From the IMG/VR virus record IMGVR_UViG_3300009605_000004, positions 1 through 39,470 of that record: a stretch of DNA of 39,470 bases. One strand, 5' to 3'. Position numbers and translations under genes: made by a program. A model generated the notes under the pieces. The model was not told the DNA's origin, did not search any database, and saw nothing but the letters and a program-made list of their open reading frames with translations. The stretch is from a virus. This document shows, piece after piece, positions 16,682 through 23,766 of this stretch (position 1 is the stretch's first letter; every line of letters starts with the position of its first letter).

Positions 16682-18976
16682 TTATAGCTGTGGTACCTCA
16701 ACATCTGGTTGTGGCGGTTGCGGCATGTTAGTTGGTTGCTGTACTTTAGGTAACGGTGTCCGAGAAGCCGGTGGCATTGCTGCCTGAAGTTGATCTCTAA
16801 TACCTACAAGTGAATCGTCTAAACCCATTTGCTTCTCTTGAATCGCATTAATAGCCTCAATTATTCCTTGTACTTGCTCTCTCATATCATTTACGGAACC
16901 TATTTTAGTTTCAGCATCGTTTTGTAAATCCTTCAATCTGTCTATATAAGCTCCCAACTGATTACCTACTTCTTGAGACTCTGCTTTAGCAATATTCATT
17001 ACGGCTTCAGATTCTGATTCAATTCTTTCACTCTTTGCACGTTCTAACATGATTTGCTTTTCAGCCACATCCAATCCAAATTTATATTGAATCTCCTGTT
17101 CTTTAAGTACGTTTTGTTTAGAAAGACGTGCGTGCTGCTGTGCCTCAATAAACATGTGGTCTTCCATTTCCTTTTGCTTCATTTCCAGTTCTTGCATTCT
17201 GAATTTGAACTCTGCTGACTCCTCCGGTGGTGGAGGATTCATAGTTTTTTCCATGAAACTCTGTATAAGTTTTCTTGCTTGTTCCTTATTTGCAAGACTT
17301 GAGTTTTCGTATATAGAATCCAAAATCAACCAATACGCTGGTGAATCCGGCGGTACAGTATTGAGCAAGTTAGATAGCTGTTGCTGTTCAAACTCACGAG
17401 CCATAATACCCATACTACAATGTACAATGAACTTATAATCTTTTACTGGATATCTTTCAGGATCGAAATCCATATACCGCCACAAAGACTTCTTAATAAG
17501 AGGATCTAAAAAGTGCCTCTCTACATTCTGCATCGTGCGCTTTTGGCGCTTGATAGCTCCTGCCATCATCATTGACATGCCTGATGCTGTGTTGTTTCTA
17601 GGGTTTATCCCTATGGGAGTGGCAGAGTCCATAGATCCCGTGCCCATTTGTATCATTCTTTCCAACTCACCAGTTTGTCTGTACGTATTAGGATCTGGAC
17701 CCGGAAACTGTATTGGAAACAACGACTCTCGGGGACTACCATTAGTTATGATCGTTTTGCCCGGATGTACGGTCATGCCGTTATTATTACCACGAGGAAG
17801 TGACGCTATATCAACACCTATCATGGGATTGTTACTAAAACTCAATCCGTCGATACGTGCACGCATTTCAGCGTCAAGTGCTTTTTGTGAATTGTATCCT
17901 TTCTCCGCTACACCTCTACCAAAAAATCTGTTAGGTACTGTGTCATGCTGATACGCTATGATAGATCTATCCTTCATGATGTGCGGATTTTCCACCGCCT
18001 TTAATACAAACGAATCATTAGCAATAGTTACAATGGCCTCGATTAACTCCTCTCCGTCAACATCAGTAGCTCTAGCATCATCATCCGAGGATCCAAACAA
18101 ACTTACAACAACATCTTCTGGAAGAGTGTCCGAGATGAATCGTGAAGGAACTAGTCCGTGATACTCGGTTATTTTTACTTTCTCGTCAGGAGAAAGGTGC
18201 CCAAATTCTACTTTACCGGCTGTGTTTCTTATGTCCTCAACGTCTTCTGGAACTGCTCCAAACTGGCCCTTTTTATAAATACCTTGCTCCTGTTTCTTAG
18301 TGATTATGTGTCGAGGCACTACCATGATGTGTGCACATCCCATTGCATCGTCAATACTTCGGGCTACAGGGTCTATAGCAAAATTCATAGGCTCGATAGG
18401 AATCAACTTTATGCAAACTCTGTCTTTAGGAATTATCATAGGAGCCATACCCGGTCCAACTGGACTATCTGGATCTAGGATATATTCTCTCGTTTCATCA
18501 ACCACGATTTTTGCAATACCAGTACCGTAAAGTGCACCGTTAAGGTACGTTTCCGACACGGCGGATTTAACACCGTCAATTTCATAATCTTCCAACAGTT
18601 GCTTATTGAGGAACTCCATATCTTCAGTGTCGGGATCTCCTCTATTATCTTGAAGGTCAATCCAACGGACACGTCCGAATGTAGCTTCCTCCAACTCAGA
18701 AACCGTTGATTCAATGGCTTGTTGCAAAGCAGGAGAAATAATTCTAGATCGCTCAGACTGTCTCGTTTTGTCCGCAGAAGACCAGATACCCCTCCAAAGT
18801 CGGTAGTACTCATTCCACTTATCTTTAAAGTTCTCATCCCGATACCTTATCCAAGACTGAACACGCTCCGTTATCCACGAAGCGGCATTATTTTGTGGGT
18901 CACTCGGAGCTTGAGCGTCCATCTCCGCTGGTTTGTTAGCGTTATCGTCTACAAGAATATCTGAAGTCAGTGCCAT
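16682..18976 (-). CDS. Portal protein
   Basis: This 764-aa protein lies after the large terminase. The N-terminal half has portal features: WITERVQSWIRYRDENFKDKWNEYYRLWRG, then SRIISPALQQAIESTVSELEE, and a later YGTGIAKIVVDE. Residues about 560-700 form a long charged helix rich in Glu, Lys and Gln, comparable to the barrel of P22-type portals, and the end is Pro-rich. The length is close to P22 portal (725 aa). It forms the dodecameric ring for DNA entry and exit, and contacts terminase and adaptor. Confidence 0.88.
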   Translation of the reverse strand: MALTSDILVDDNANKPAEMDAQAPSDPQNNAASWITERVQSWIRYRDENFKDKWNEYYRLWRGIWSSADKTRQSERSRIISPALQQAIESTVSELEEATFGRVRWIDLQDNRGDPDTEDMEFLNKQLLEDYEIDGVKSAVSETYLNGALYGTGIAKIVVDETREYILDPDSPVGPGMAPMIIPKDRVCIKLIPIEPMNFAIDPVARSIDDAMGCAHIMVVPRHIITKKQEQGIYKKGQFGAVPEDVEDIRNTAGKVEFGHLSPDEKVKITEYHGLVPSRFISDTLPEDVVVSLFGSSDDDARATDVDGEELIEAIVTIANDSFVLKAVENPHIMKDRSIIAYQHDTVPNRFFGRGVAEKGYNSQKALDAEMRARIDGLSFSNNPMIGVDIASLPRGNNNGMTVHPGKTIITNGSPRESLFPIQFPGPDPNTYRQTGELERMIQMGTGSMDSATPIGINPRNNTASGMSMMMAGAIKRQKRTMQNVERHFLDPLIKKSLWRYMDFDPERYPVKDYKFIVHCSMGIMAREFEQQQLSNLLNTVPPDSPAYWLILDSIYENSSLANKEQARKLIQSFMEKTMNPPPPEESAEFKFRMQELEMKQKEMEDHMFIEAQQHARLSKQNVLKEQEIQYKFGLDVAEKQIMLERAKSERIESESEAVMNIAKAESQEVGNQLGAYIDRLKDLQNDAETKIGSVNDMREQVQGIIEAINAIQEKQMGLDDSLVGIRDQLQAAMPPASRTPLPKVQQPTNMPQPPQPDVEVPQL

Positions 18977-19016
18977 ACTCTATAACCTTTAATACGCGTT
19001 GTGCGTTATTATAGGA

Positions 19017-20288
19017 TCAATATCCCGAAATAAGATCTAATGGTTGCCACGATTCCTGATGTTCTGTCGCATCAAAATACGCAACTCGTGCCACCTGATC
19101 TATATATGCTAATGCATCCAACATGTCGTCATGACTCATCTTGTTCGGAAAGTCTAAACATTGGTCCCTGAATTTTGTTAAATATGGACCATCGTTAAAT
19201 GTAACTCTTCCGTGTTGCATGCGACCTTGCAAAGCCCATGTAATCCGTTCTACTTTCTTTTGTCCACCGTGTCGCGTTTCCATCAAGTTGGGATAGATAT
19301 TTAGTCTTTTCATTTGATCGTGTAAATACGGCAAAATGGCGTTTCTTAGAGAGCCACCTTCTATCCCGACCGCTAACGGTCTATACTTTCTAACTGCGGT
19401 TAATAAGCGCAAAGATGCTTCTCTTATACCCCAGCGTCCTGTAATTATGTCGTCTACGTACCATCCCTCTACACCCACTTTTACACACGCTATAGCACAC
19501 TCATCAAATCGTTTTAACTTAGACTTGGTGGTAGCAACAGCATCTACGTAACCAGCAGGATCCATACTGAGGTACCAATCTCCTTCAATGGATTCTGTAC
19601 CTACAATTATTTGTTCTTCTAAAAACAGATTACCACCACCAGTACTGAAGTTAGCTTCGTATTCTTGTCGAAACGCTTCGTGCGACATAGTACGGCGTTT
19701 CTTTTCAACTTCAATACTATCTAGAAAAGGGTTATCTACAGATTTGTACTCAAATGAGGCCCAATCTTCTTCTTCTTTTGCCTCTATCCAAAGATCATAA
19801 AAATGGTTTTTTCCGGCAGGAGTGCCTATAAATAGTGCCTTTCCCTTAACATCCGTTAGTGTAGGTTGGATAATCTCTTCCCACGTTTCTGGTTTCATGG
19901 TAGCAAACTCATCCATAACTACGAACGACAAGCCTACTCCACGCAACGTGTCTGGTTTATCAGATCCCTTTAAATGTATAACTCTTCCGTTCTTCAATCT
20001 TAATTGGGCAGTGTTCTCTAAAGCAGAATCGTACATCCCGTCTGCGAGTTTCTTTAGTTTCCTCCACACTGCGTCCTTTGCCTGCTGAAAAGTGGGAGCG
20101 ACGTAGAAGACGTCCTTATCAAGAAGGTCGTAACCGAACTCATTACAAGGCTTCAACGCTTCAATCAAGAGGTTAACACAAGCTAGTTCTGATTTTCCCC
20201 AACGCCGCCCCGCGACTACTACTTTAAATCGTGAAGGGTCTCTGAACACTTCTTCTTGGCCGGGGTGTAGTGTAAAGTCAAATCGCAT
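19017..20288 (-). CDS. terL: Terminase large subunit
   Basis: This 423-aa protein has the full ATPase-nuclease set. The Walker A-like loop is AGRRWGKS (about 26-33) and Walker B is LSFVVMDE (about 120-127). Coupling motif FIGTPAG follows (about 153-159). The RNase H-type nuclease acids are D243 in YLSMDPAG and D387/D388 in SHDDMLDALAY. It packages DNA through the portal. The length is slightly short for the family but complete. It overlaps the upstream secreted-protein gene by 11 bases. Confidence 0.93.
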   Translation of the reverse strand: MRFDFTLHPGQEEVFRDPSRFKVVVAGRRWGKSELACVNLLIEALKPCNEFGYDLLDKDVFYVAPTFQQAKDAVWRKLKKLADGMYDSALENTAQLRLKNGRVIHLKGSDKPDTLRGVGLSFVVMDEFATMKPETWEEIIQPTLTDVKGKALFIGTPAGKNHFYDLWIEAKEEEDWASFEYKSVDNPFLDSIEVEKKRRTMSHEAFRQEYEANFSTGGGNLFLEEQIIVGTESIEGDWYLSMDPAGYVDAVATTKSKLKRFDECAIACVKVGVEGWYVDDIITGRWGIREASLRLLTAVRKYRPLAVGIEGGSLRNAILPYLHDQMKRLNIYPNLMETRHGGQKKVERITWALQGRMQHGRVTFNDGPYLTKFRDQCLDFPNKMSHDDMLDALAYIDQVARVAYFDATEHQESWQPLDLISGY

Positions 20289-20733
20289 CGGGTTGATAGT
20301 TACCAGACTTTAGCCATTCAAGATACTTTTGTTTGCTTTCTTGATATGTTTCATCACATAACTGCGCTAGGTTTTCGTTACTGCCTCCCGGCCATGTGAT
20401 TCCCCAACAGGAGAATTCGTGATTTCCATTGTCGTCACCTTTTGCTGCGTGTCCGAAACAATGCTGTTCGTCTTTTGCCTCTCGCAACGCTATAGCTAGT
20501 ACTTCTGGAGGCATCATCTTATTGTACATTGCGTACGCACCGAGTACGTGTGCTTTTTTACACGCTTCAAGTCCATCTTCTTCATTAGACGCAATGGTAA
20601 TGTTAGGCCCAACGTAAGTGCTTTTCAGCATGTTATTATCTGCGGTTGGTACGTTTGCATGCGCTGGATAATAACACACTGCTACGATAACCATCGCAAG
20701 AAGTGCATAAAATATCTTATCCTTTACGCTCAT
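20278..20733 (-). CDS. Secreted protein of unknown function
   Basis: The 151-aa protein starts MSVKDKIFYALLAMVIVAVCYYPAHA, a clear signal peptide with likely cleavage after AHA at residue 26 or so. The mature part has four cysteines (in EACKKA, QHCFG, FSCWG and QLCDE), suited to two disulfides in the periplasm. The segment EVLAIALREAKDEQHC, then CWGITWPGG, could belong to a small lysozyme-like fold, but this is not established. The ATG at 20733 is preferred; an in-frame longer start at 20805 would bury the signal peptide. A role in lysis or host-surface change is inference. Confidence 0.65.
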   Translation of the reverse strand: MSVKDKIFYALLAMVIVAVCYYPAHANVPTADNNMLKSTYVGPNITIASNEEDGLEACKKAHVLGAYAMYNKMMPPEVLAIALREAKDEQHCFGHAAKGDDNGNHEFSCWGITWPGGSNENLAQLCDETYQESKQKYLEWLKSGNYQPDAI

Positions 20734-21079
20734 TAAAAGACCCTTTTCCAAACATTCTAACAGATCTGTACATGGTTTCTGCAAGATACTTAGGAACACC
20801 GTCAATTATCAATGTCTTTTTGAACTTTATATCCGCGTCCTTTTTTGTTCCTATTCCTTCACTGTACAGGTAATCGTGCCCACATGCTGCCCGTATCACG
20901 TACGGTTGAAACGGCGACACTACTCTCCAAAAGAATCTGGGAACGCTGGCCCCATCGAATTCATAGCCTTTTGGTATAAGTGTTCCGTGAAACCAAAATT
21001 GTTCAGCTACAACGTACTTTTTACAATCATAACTTGGCGTTATAGTTACGACTGGCGATCTGTGTGGTAAATCTACCAT
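20717..21079 (-). CDS. DUF1353 family protein
   Basis: This 120-aa protein has the DUF1353 core: LIPKGYEFDGASVPRFFWRVV, then VIRAACGHDYLYSEG. The family is widespread in phages and prophages, often near lysis or packaging genes; its activity is unknown, though the conserved Asp and His suggest a metal site. I set the start at ATG 21079. A GTG at 21118 in frame would add 13 residues not typical of the family. It overlaps the secreted-protein gene by 17 bases. Confidence 0.78.
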   Translation of the reverse strand: MVDLPHRSPVVTITPSYDCKKYVVAEQFWFHGTLIPKGYEFDGASVPRFFWRVVSPFQPYVIRAACGHDYLYSEGIGTKKDADIKFKKTLIIDGVPKYLAETMYRSVRMFGKGSFNERKG

Positions 21080-21129
21080 GTGTTCGTTCCCGTTGTTGAC
21101 GAGGTTGCATCGTACCACTATTTATTATA

Positions 21130-21870
21130 CTATGTCCACTCGTCAACAACCGGAGGAGGGCAAAACCGGTTCTGTGAGTAGACCGCTTGCGCAAACCCGC
21201 GAGGGGTTGCACTGCGGATGGTTTTTGTGCGTTGAGATTTCCCACCTGTTTTGGCGTGTATCGGAGAAGAGTTTTCGCCTTTGCCTTTTTTCGCCCGATT
21301 CATCTTGACGTTGACGTAGTTCACTGGTTTCTTTTCTGGCATCCTGAAACCATTGCCCGTCCACAAACAGGTCCGCTTCCTGTATGCATCTCGTGGCGGA
21401 ATGATGGCCGGATATTTAGGGTGAGAGTCGGCCTTGGGCAGATAGCCACCATACTCAAACGGGTCAAACGTATGGTCCGGTTTTCGCCACAGTCTGGACA
21501 ATGCACCCACGGGGTTCTCTATATAGTAGGGACAACCTATCTTCTCTGCCAGCTTGGCCGCATTGGTCACAGCCGTTAGCGCCTGTTCTTGGAACCGTGG
21601 GTTGACCGCAAACTTGAAACTCCACCATCTGGCACCAGCGGCGCTTAAATCCGTGCAAGGCGGGAACGCAGACAGGAACTGAACATCATTATAGGTGCTG
21701 GCAATTTCATCCAACACCGCCTCGTCATAGAGGTCGGCTTCAACGTAGTTGATTCTGCCCGCAGTGGTCGTGCCCTTATGCTGGATGTCAAATGCATAAC
21801 ATCTGTAGCCGTCGTCAGCCCAAGGCTGAAGCGCGGCCCCCGTGTAATCGTAAAGTGATAAAACTACCAT
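21130..21870 (-). CDS. DNA (cytosine-5) methyltransferase, orphan
   Basis: This 246-aa protein has the order of C5-cytosine methyltransferases. A motif I-like start is VVLSLYDYTGAALQPW. Motif IV with the catalytic cysteine is AFPPCTDLSAAG (about 68-79) and motif VI is YYIENPVG. Motif X-like ATPRGFAQAVYSQN sits near the end. It would methylate cytosine in DNA, probably to hide the genome from host restriction; no partner nuclease is nearby. Base composition is visibly richer in G and C than its neighbours, which suggests recent acquisition. No clear ribosome-binding site precedes the ATG. Confidence 0.82.
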   Translation of the reverse strand: MVVLSLYDYTGAALQPWADDGYRCYAFDIQHKGTTTAGRINYVEADLYDEAVLDEIASTYNDVQFLSAFPPCTDLSAAGARWWSFKFAVNPRFQEQALTAVTNAAKLAEKIGCPYYIENPVGALSRLWRKPDHTFDPFEYGGYLPKADSHPKYPAIIPPRDAYRKRTCLWTGNGFRMPEKKPVNYVNVKMNRAKKGKGENSSPIHAKTGGKSQRTKTIRSATPRGFAQAVYSQNRFCPPPVVDEWT

Positions 21871-21959
21871 TTCAAACTAGCGGGAAAGTTCCAGAACGGA
21901 ACTCGTCGCGGATCCTTGCTTGACGCCGTGAATGTTGGTTCCCGCAAGCGCATAGCCCG

Positions 21960-22181
21960 TTACATGCGGTCACAATATATTTCGATAACAGGGCCGTTTC
22001 CTTTATCGAACTCTGATCTGTACGCATCCCGTTGTACCGGCGTGGTAGTACCGCAATACTCTGCAATCCTGTCTACAACACGCCCAACAGCTACGTCTTT
22101 TGCGTTCGAGATGGCTGCACAACTTGCCGTAAGTATTGCAAGAGATGCCAATATAGCTAGTATAAATTTATTTGGTTTCAT
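21960..22181 (-). CDS. Small lipoprotein
   Basis: The 73-aa protein begins MKPNKFILAILASLAILTASCAA: a basic start, a hydrophobic core and a lipobox LTAS-C with the cysteine at residue 21. The mature part is about 53 residues with two more cysteines. It should be lipid-anchored in the cell envelope, and an outer-membrane spanin-like role in lysis is possible but unproven. The start codon overlaps the stop of the 29-aa basic gene (TAATG), so it may be translated by re-initiation. The 90 bases between it and the methyltransferase gene show no further gene. Confidence 0.7.
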   Translation of the reverse strand: MKPNKFILAILASLAILTASCAAISNAKDVAVGRVVDRIAEYCGTTTPVQRDAYRSEFDKGNGPVIEIYCDRM

Positions 22182-22270
22182 TAGTACCCGTCCGTCTTTT
22201 TTGAAGGTTTCTTAGGAGGTTTCTTGCCTTTGCTTGTTGTAGACTTTCGCTTCTTACCTTTCTTTGGCAT
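22181..22270 (-). CDS. Very basic 29-aa peptide
   Basis: The frame starts MPKKGKKRKSTTSKGKKPPK and ends in KKTDGY. About half of its residues are Lys or Arg, with no hydrophobic core. It lies exactly between the 22278-22502 gene and the lipoprotein gene, sharing a TAATG with the latter. The ribosome-binding site is weak (GTGAG). It may bind nucleic acid or simply couple translation. No homologue is recognised. Confidence 0.5.
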   Translation of the reverse strand: MPKKGKKRKSTTSKGKKPPKKPSKKTDGY

Positions 22271-22277
22271 CGTTTTC

Positions 22278-22502
22278 TCACTTGTTTTTACGTCGATAAT
22301 TCGGCTCTATTTCACGGTTACTCCGCCGCCGGGCTTGTGCTACAGCTTCCTCCACTGTGCGAAACCCTTGTTGCTTAGTTCGTGCCAAAGTGCTAATCAT
22401 CCTGTCCCTTGCGGCTTTGCTAATGGGTTTCCCACCGTCTTTCGTGGGGATATTGTACCATCGACCGTTATATTGTATAGTTTCTGAATGATAGTGAGAC
22501 AT
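22278..22502 (-). CDS. Unknown 74-aa protein
   Basis: This basic protein begins MSHYHSETIQYNGRWYNIPT and continues with a helical Arg/Lys-rich half (TVEEAVAQARRRSNREIEP). An AGGGA ribosome-binding site lies nine bases upstream. It belongs to the small gene group between the small-terminase candidate and the methyltransferase. The pattern resembles small uncharacterised phage proteins; no function is assigned. Confidence 0.65.
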   Translation of the reverse strand: MSHYHSETIQYNGRWYNIPTKDGGKPISKAARDRMISTLARTKQQGFRTVEEAVAQARRRSNREIEPNYRRKNK

Positions 22503-22513
22503 AACTATATTCC

Positions 22514-22678
22514 CTAGTCGTTTCTACCGGGTTTTCCGCTTTTATTCTGTGCGCTAGCTGCTGTAGGGCTTGGACTGATACCGGGTGCTTTGTAATCACG
22601 GGGCGCTTTTACCCCGGTCGTGGTTCCAGCAGCCGCTGACTTGTCTGTGCTACTCTGGTATTTCATTTTGGTCGGCAT
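22514..22678 (-). CDS. Unknown 54-aa Ala/Lys/Gly-rich protein
   Basis: The frame starts MPTKMKYQSSTDKSAAAGTT and ends KSGKPGRND. It is low in hydrophobic residues and probably disordered. It overlaps the last 29 bases of the small-terminase candidate in another frame, with GGAG about ten bases before the first ATG; a second ATG at 22666 is possible. It fills the only gap in this stretch. Existence is likely but not certain. Confidence 0.5.
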   Translation of the reverse strand: MPTKMKYQSSTDKSAAAGTTTGVKAPRDYKAPGISPSPTAASAQNKSGKPGRND

Positions 22679-23039
22679 TTTCTAATTTCTCCGTGTCGTT
22701 GGTTGTCTTTTGACCCACTAACTTGGGTTTTGGGTCTCCTTCGACGGTGTTGATGATTATCTGGATCCCGTCTCGTCCAAAATCTTGTGTTCCGTGATGC
22801 TCGATAGCTTTTCGTGCTGGAATTACTCTGTCCATTATCATTTTGGCAGCTTTCAAATCCCCTTTTGACGCTTTTTCACAGATGACTTGCACTATTTTTG
22901 GAAAGTGCTTCATCATTATGTGCTCAGACTTGTTACGTACAGCTTCGTCCAGAAGTGTTTTCAAGTTCTTGGAGCCGGGAGGTCTTCCCGGGGCTTTATA
23001 CCCCGGATCTCCGGGACGTAATTTTTTGTCTTTTACCAT
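22650..23039 (-). CDS. Terminase small subunit candidate
   Basis: The 129-aa protein has an N-terminal basic patch with PGYKAPGRPPGSKNLKTLLDEAV. A helical segment follows: KIVQVICEKASKGDLKAAKMIMDRVIPARKA. The RPPGSKN plus GDxxAAKxxxDRVxP pattern is common to small-terminase-like and DUF5681-like phage proteins that recognise DNA for packaging. The tail is acidic. It is the first gene of the structural arm, directly behind the minus-strand promoter. An ATG at 23039 is used; a GTG two codons earlier overlaps the AGGTG ribosome-binding site. Distance from the large terminase (six genes) leaves doubt. Confidence 0.55.
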   Translation of the reverse strand: MVKDKKLRPGDPGYKAPGRPPGSKNLKTLLDEAVRNKSEHIMMKHFPKIVQVICEKASKGDLKAAKMIMDRVIPARKAIEHHGTQDFGRDGIQIIINTVEGDPKPKLVGQKTTNDTEKLENADQNEIPE

Positions 23040-23080
23040 GTTCACCTGAGTAAAAAAACCTTAATATAATTTTGGACAAT

Positions 23081-23113
23081 ATAGGTACTTTGTAGGTATT
23101 TTATAGGTACTTT
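23081..23113. repeat. Three tandem 11-bp repeats
   Basis: ATAGGTACTTT, GTAGGTATTTT and ATAGGTACTTT follow one another without gaps. The 11-bp period places each copy on nearly the same face of the helix, as iterons do. They lie downstream of the minus-strand promoter, in the leader of the structural arm. Confidence 0.75.
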
Positions 23114-23117
23114 TAAA

Positions 23118-23134
23118 GTAACATTTTATGTTAC
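23118..23134. repeat. Inverted repeat GTAACAT-TTT-ATGTTAC
   Basis: Perfect seven-base arms around three T residues lie between the 11-bp repeats and the first ACGTTA hexamer. It could be a protein-binding dyad; no T tract follows in either direction, so it is not a terminator. Confidence 0.6.
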
Positions 23135-23184
23135 GTTACATTAGGTAAGTTATTTATTATTTCTTTTGTCACTTACGTGTTAAT

Positions 23185-23213
23185 ATTATAACATTTTTAT
23201 ATAAAAGTATCAA
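23185..23213 (-). promoter_or_regulatory. Sigma70 promoter for the structural arm
   Basis: On the minus strand TTGATA (23213-23208) and TATAAT (23190-23185) are 17 bases apart. The -10 is preceded by TGT, giving an extended -10. It points at the small-terminase candidate, with a leader of about 140 bases. It is the best promoter visible for the structural genes. Confidence 0.75.
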
Positions 23214-23344
23214 CAACTTTTTAAAGTATCTTATTTCTCCCTTTAAATCAATACGTTACGTTACCCTTAAAATCCTGTTTTTTGTACATGTTACCCAATA
23301 ACGTTAGAGCATGACCTGAAATTAGAGGGGGGGCCCCTTCATTT

Positions 23345-23385
23345 GGTACGTTATAACATAACACCCGGTACGTTATAACGTAACA
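23345..23385. repeat. Two 19-bp direct repeats 22 bp apart
   Basis: GGTACGTTATAACATAACA (23345-23363) and GGTACGTTATAACGTAACA (23367-23385) differ at one base and begin 22 bp apart, about two helical turns. Each contains GTTATAAC, and the second copy contains a 14-bp perfect palindrome TACGTTATAACGTA. The GTTATA half also occurs in the dispersed 15-bp operator, in a different arrangement. Confidence 0.75.
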
Positions 23386-23513
23386 TTTTACTGTGCGCTT
23401 GGCCGTGCGTGTTAATTTACGTTAACAATAGTTAACATTACCAACTATTAATGATGTTAATAGTTACCGTCGGTAATTCAAAATAAGAGTGTGCGATGAA
23501 CACCATAGAAGCG

Positions 23514-23536
23514 AGATCTATAACGGTTATAGATCT
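23514..23536. promoter_or_regulatory. Extended operator palindrome before the leader promoter (site 3)
   Basis: The 15-bp palindrome occurs here with central G (23518-23532) and its arms are extended to 11 bases each (AGATCTATAAC and its complement). It ends five bases before the -35 box of the leader promoter, a position where a bound protein would block or assist RNA polymerase. Confidence 0.8.
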
Positions 23537-23541
23537 GTTTC

Positions 23542-23569
23542 TTGACATTGGTGTGTCGTCTACTACGCT
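23542..23569 (+). promoter_or_regulatory. Promoter of the leader gene
   Basis: A consensus TTGACA (23542-23547) is followed 16 bases later by TACGCT (23564-23569), a weak -10 with the key first, second and last bases. A weak -10 beside an operator fits a regulated promoter. Confidence 0.5.
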
Positions 23570-23598
23570 TACAGGTATCAGTATGTTGCATGGTTGCA

Positions 23599-23732
23599 AT
23601 TGGTCGATAGAGACCAATGGTCCACGGCACAGGCAAACGTCACCCAGCAAGGTGGCCAAGCATACAAGCCATCAGCAACCAGCTCTTTAACAATTCGGCG
23701 CAGCAACCACCGGTAGGCACCCGCCTAGCGGT
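23599..23732 (+). promoter_or_regulatory. Leader with boxA element and flanking hairpins (nut-like)
   Basis: The RNA leader contains GCTCTTTAACAATT (23682-23695), matching the boxA of rRNA and lambdoid antitermination leaders, which binds NusB and S10 (NusE). A 7-bp hairpin ATTGGTC/GACCAAT (23599-23605 with 23612-23618) lies upstream. A 10-bp hairpin (23709-23718 with 23723-23732, one G-G mismatch, loop ACCC) lies 13 bases downstream. The leader gene then ends in a strong terminator, the setting in which antitermination would matter. boxA is sequence-supported; the function is inferred. Confidence 0.6.
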
Positions 23733-23766
23733 GTTCCTCTTTTGTTCCCTACTTGGAGATTGTCCA

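Larger units (their letters stand above)
23040..23495. other. AT-rich non-coding control region, probable replication origin
   Basis: About 450 bases hold no gene and separate the two divergent arms. The region is AT-rich with short direct and inverted repeats listed separately. The hexamer ACGTTA occurs seven times on the plus strand (23133, 23253, 23258, 23301, 23348, 23370, 23419). There is also a GTTAAC-AATA-GTTAAC pair at 23421-23436 and a G7C4 tract near 23326. No DnaA box of the TTATCCACA type is seen. The repeat density and position suggest an origin served by a phage-encoded initiator, combined with promoters. The origin claim is inference. Confidence 0.6.

Noticed and set aside
18158-18837. 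Several 76-120 codon frames within the portal gene on both strands
   Set aside because: All are shadows of the portal frame, which has clear family features over its whole length.
21124-21152. Minus-strand TATAAT between the methyltransferase and DUF1353 genes
   Set aside because: No acceptable -35 box at 15-19 bases and no extended -10, so I do not call a promoter.
23496-23690. 64-codon plus-strand frame in the leader region
   Set aside because: It lacks a clear ribosome-binding site, runs through the operator, promoter and boxA element, and its translation shows no protein-like pattern.
23617-23766. Longer N-terminus for the leader gene
   Set aside because: The extra codons cover boxA and a hairpin; a GGAG site eight bases before ATG 23767 fits the shorter start.
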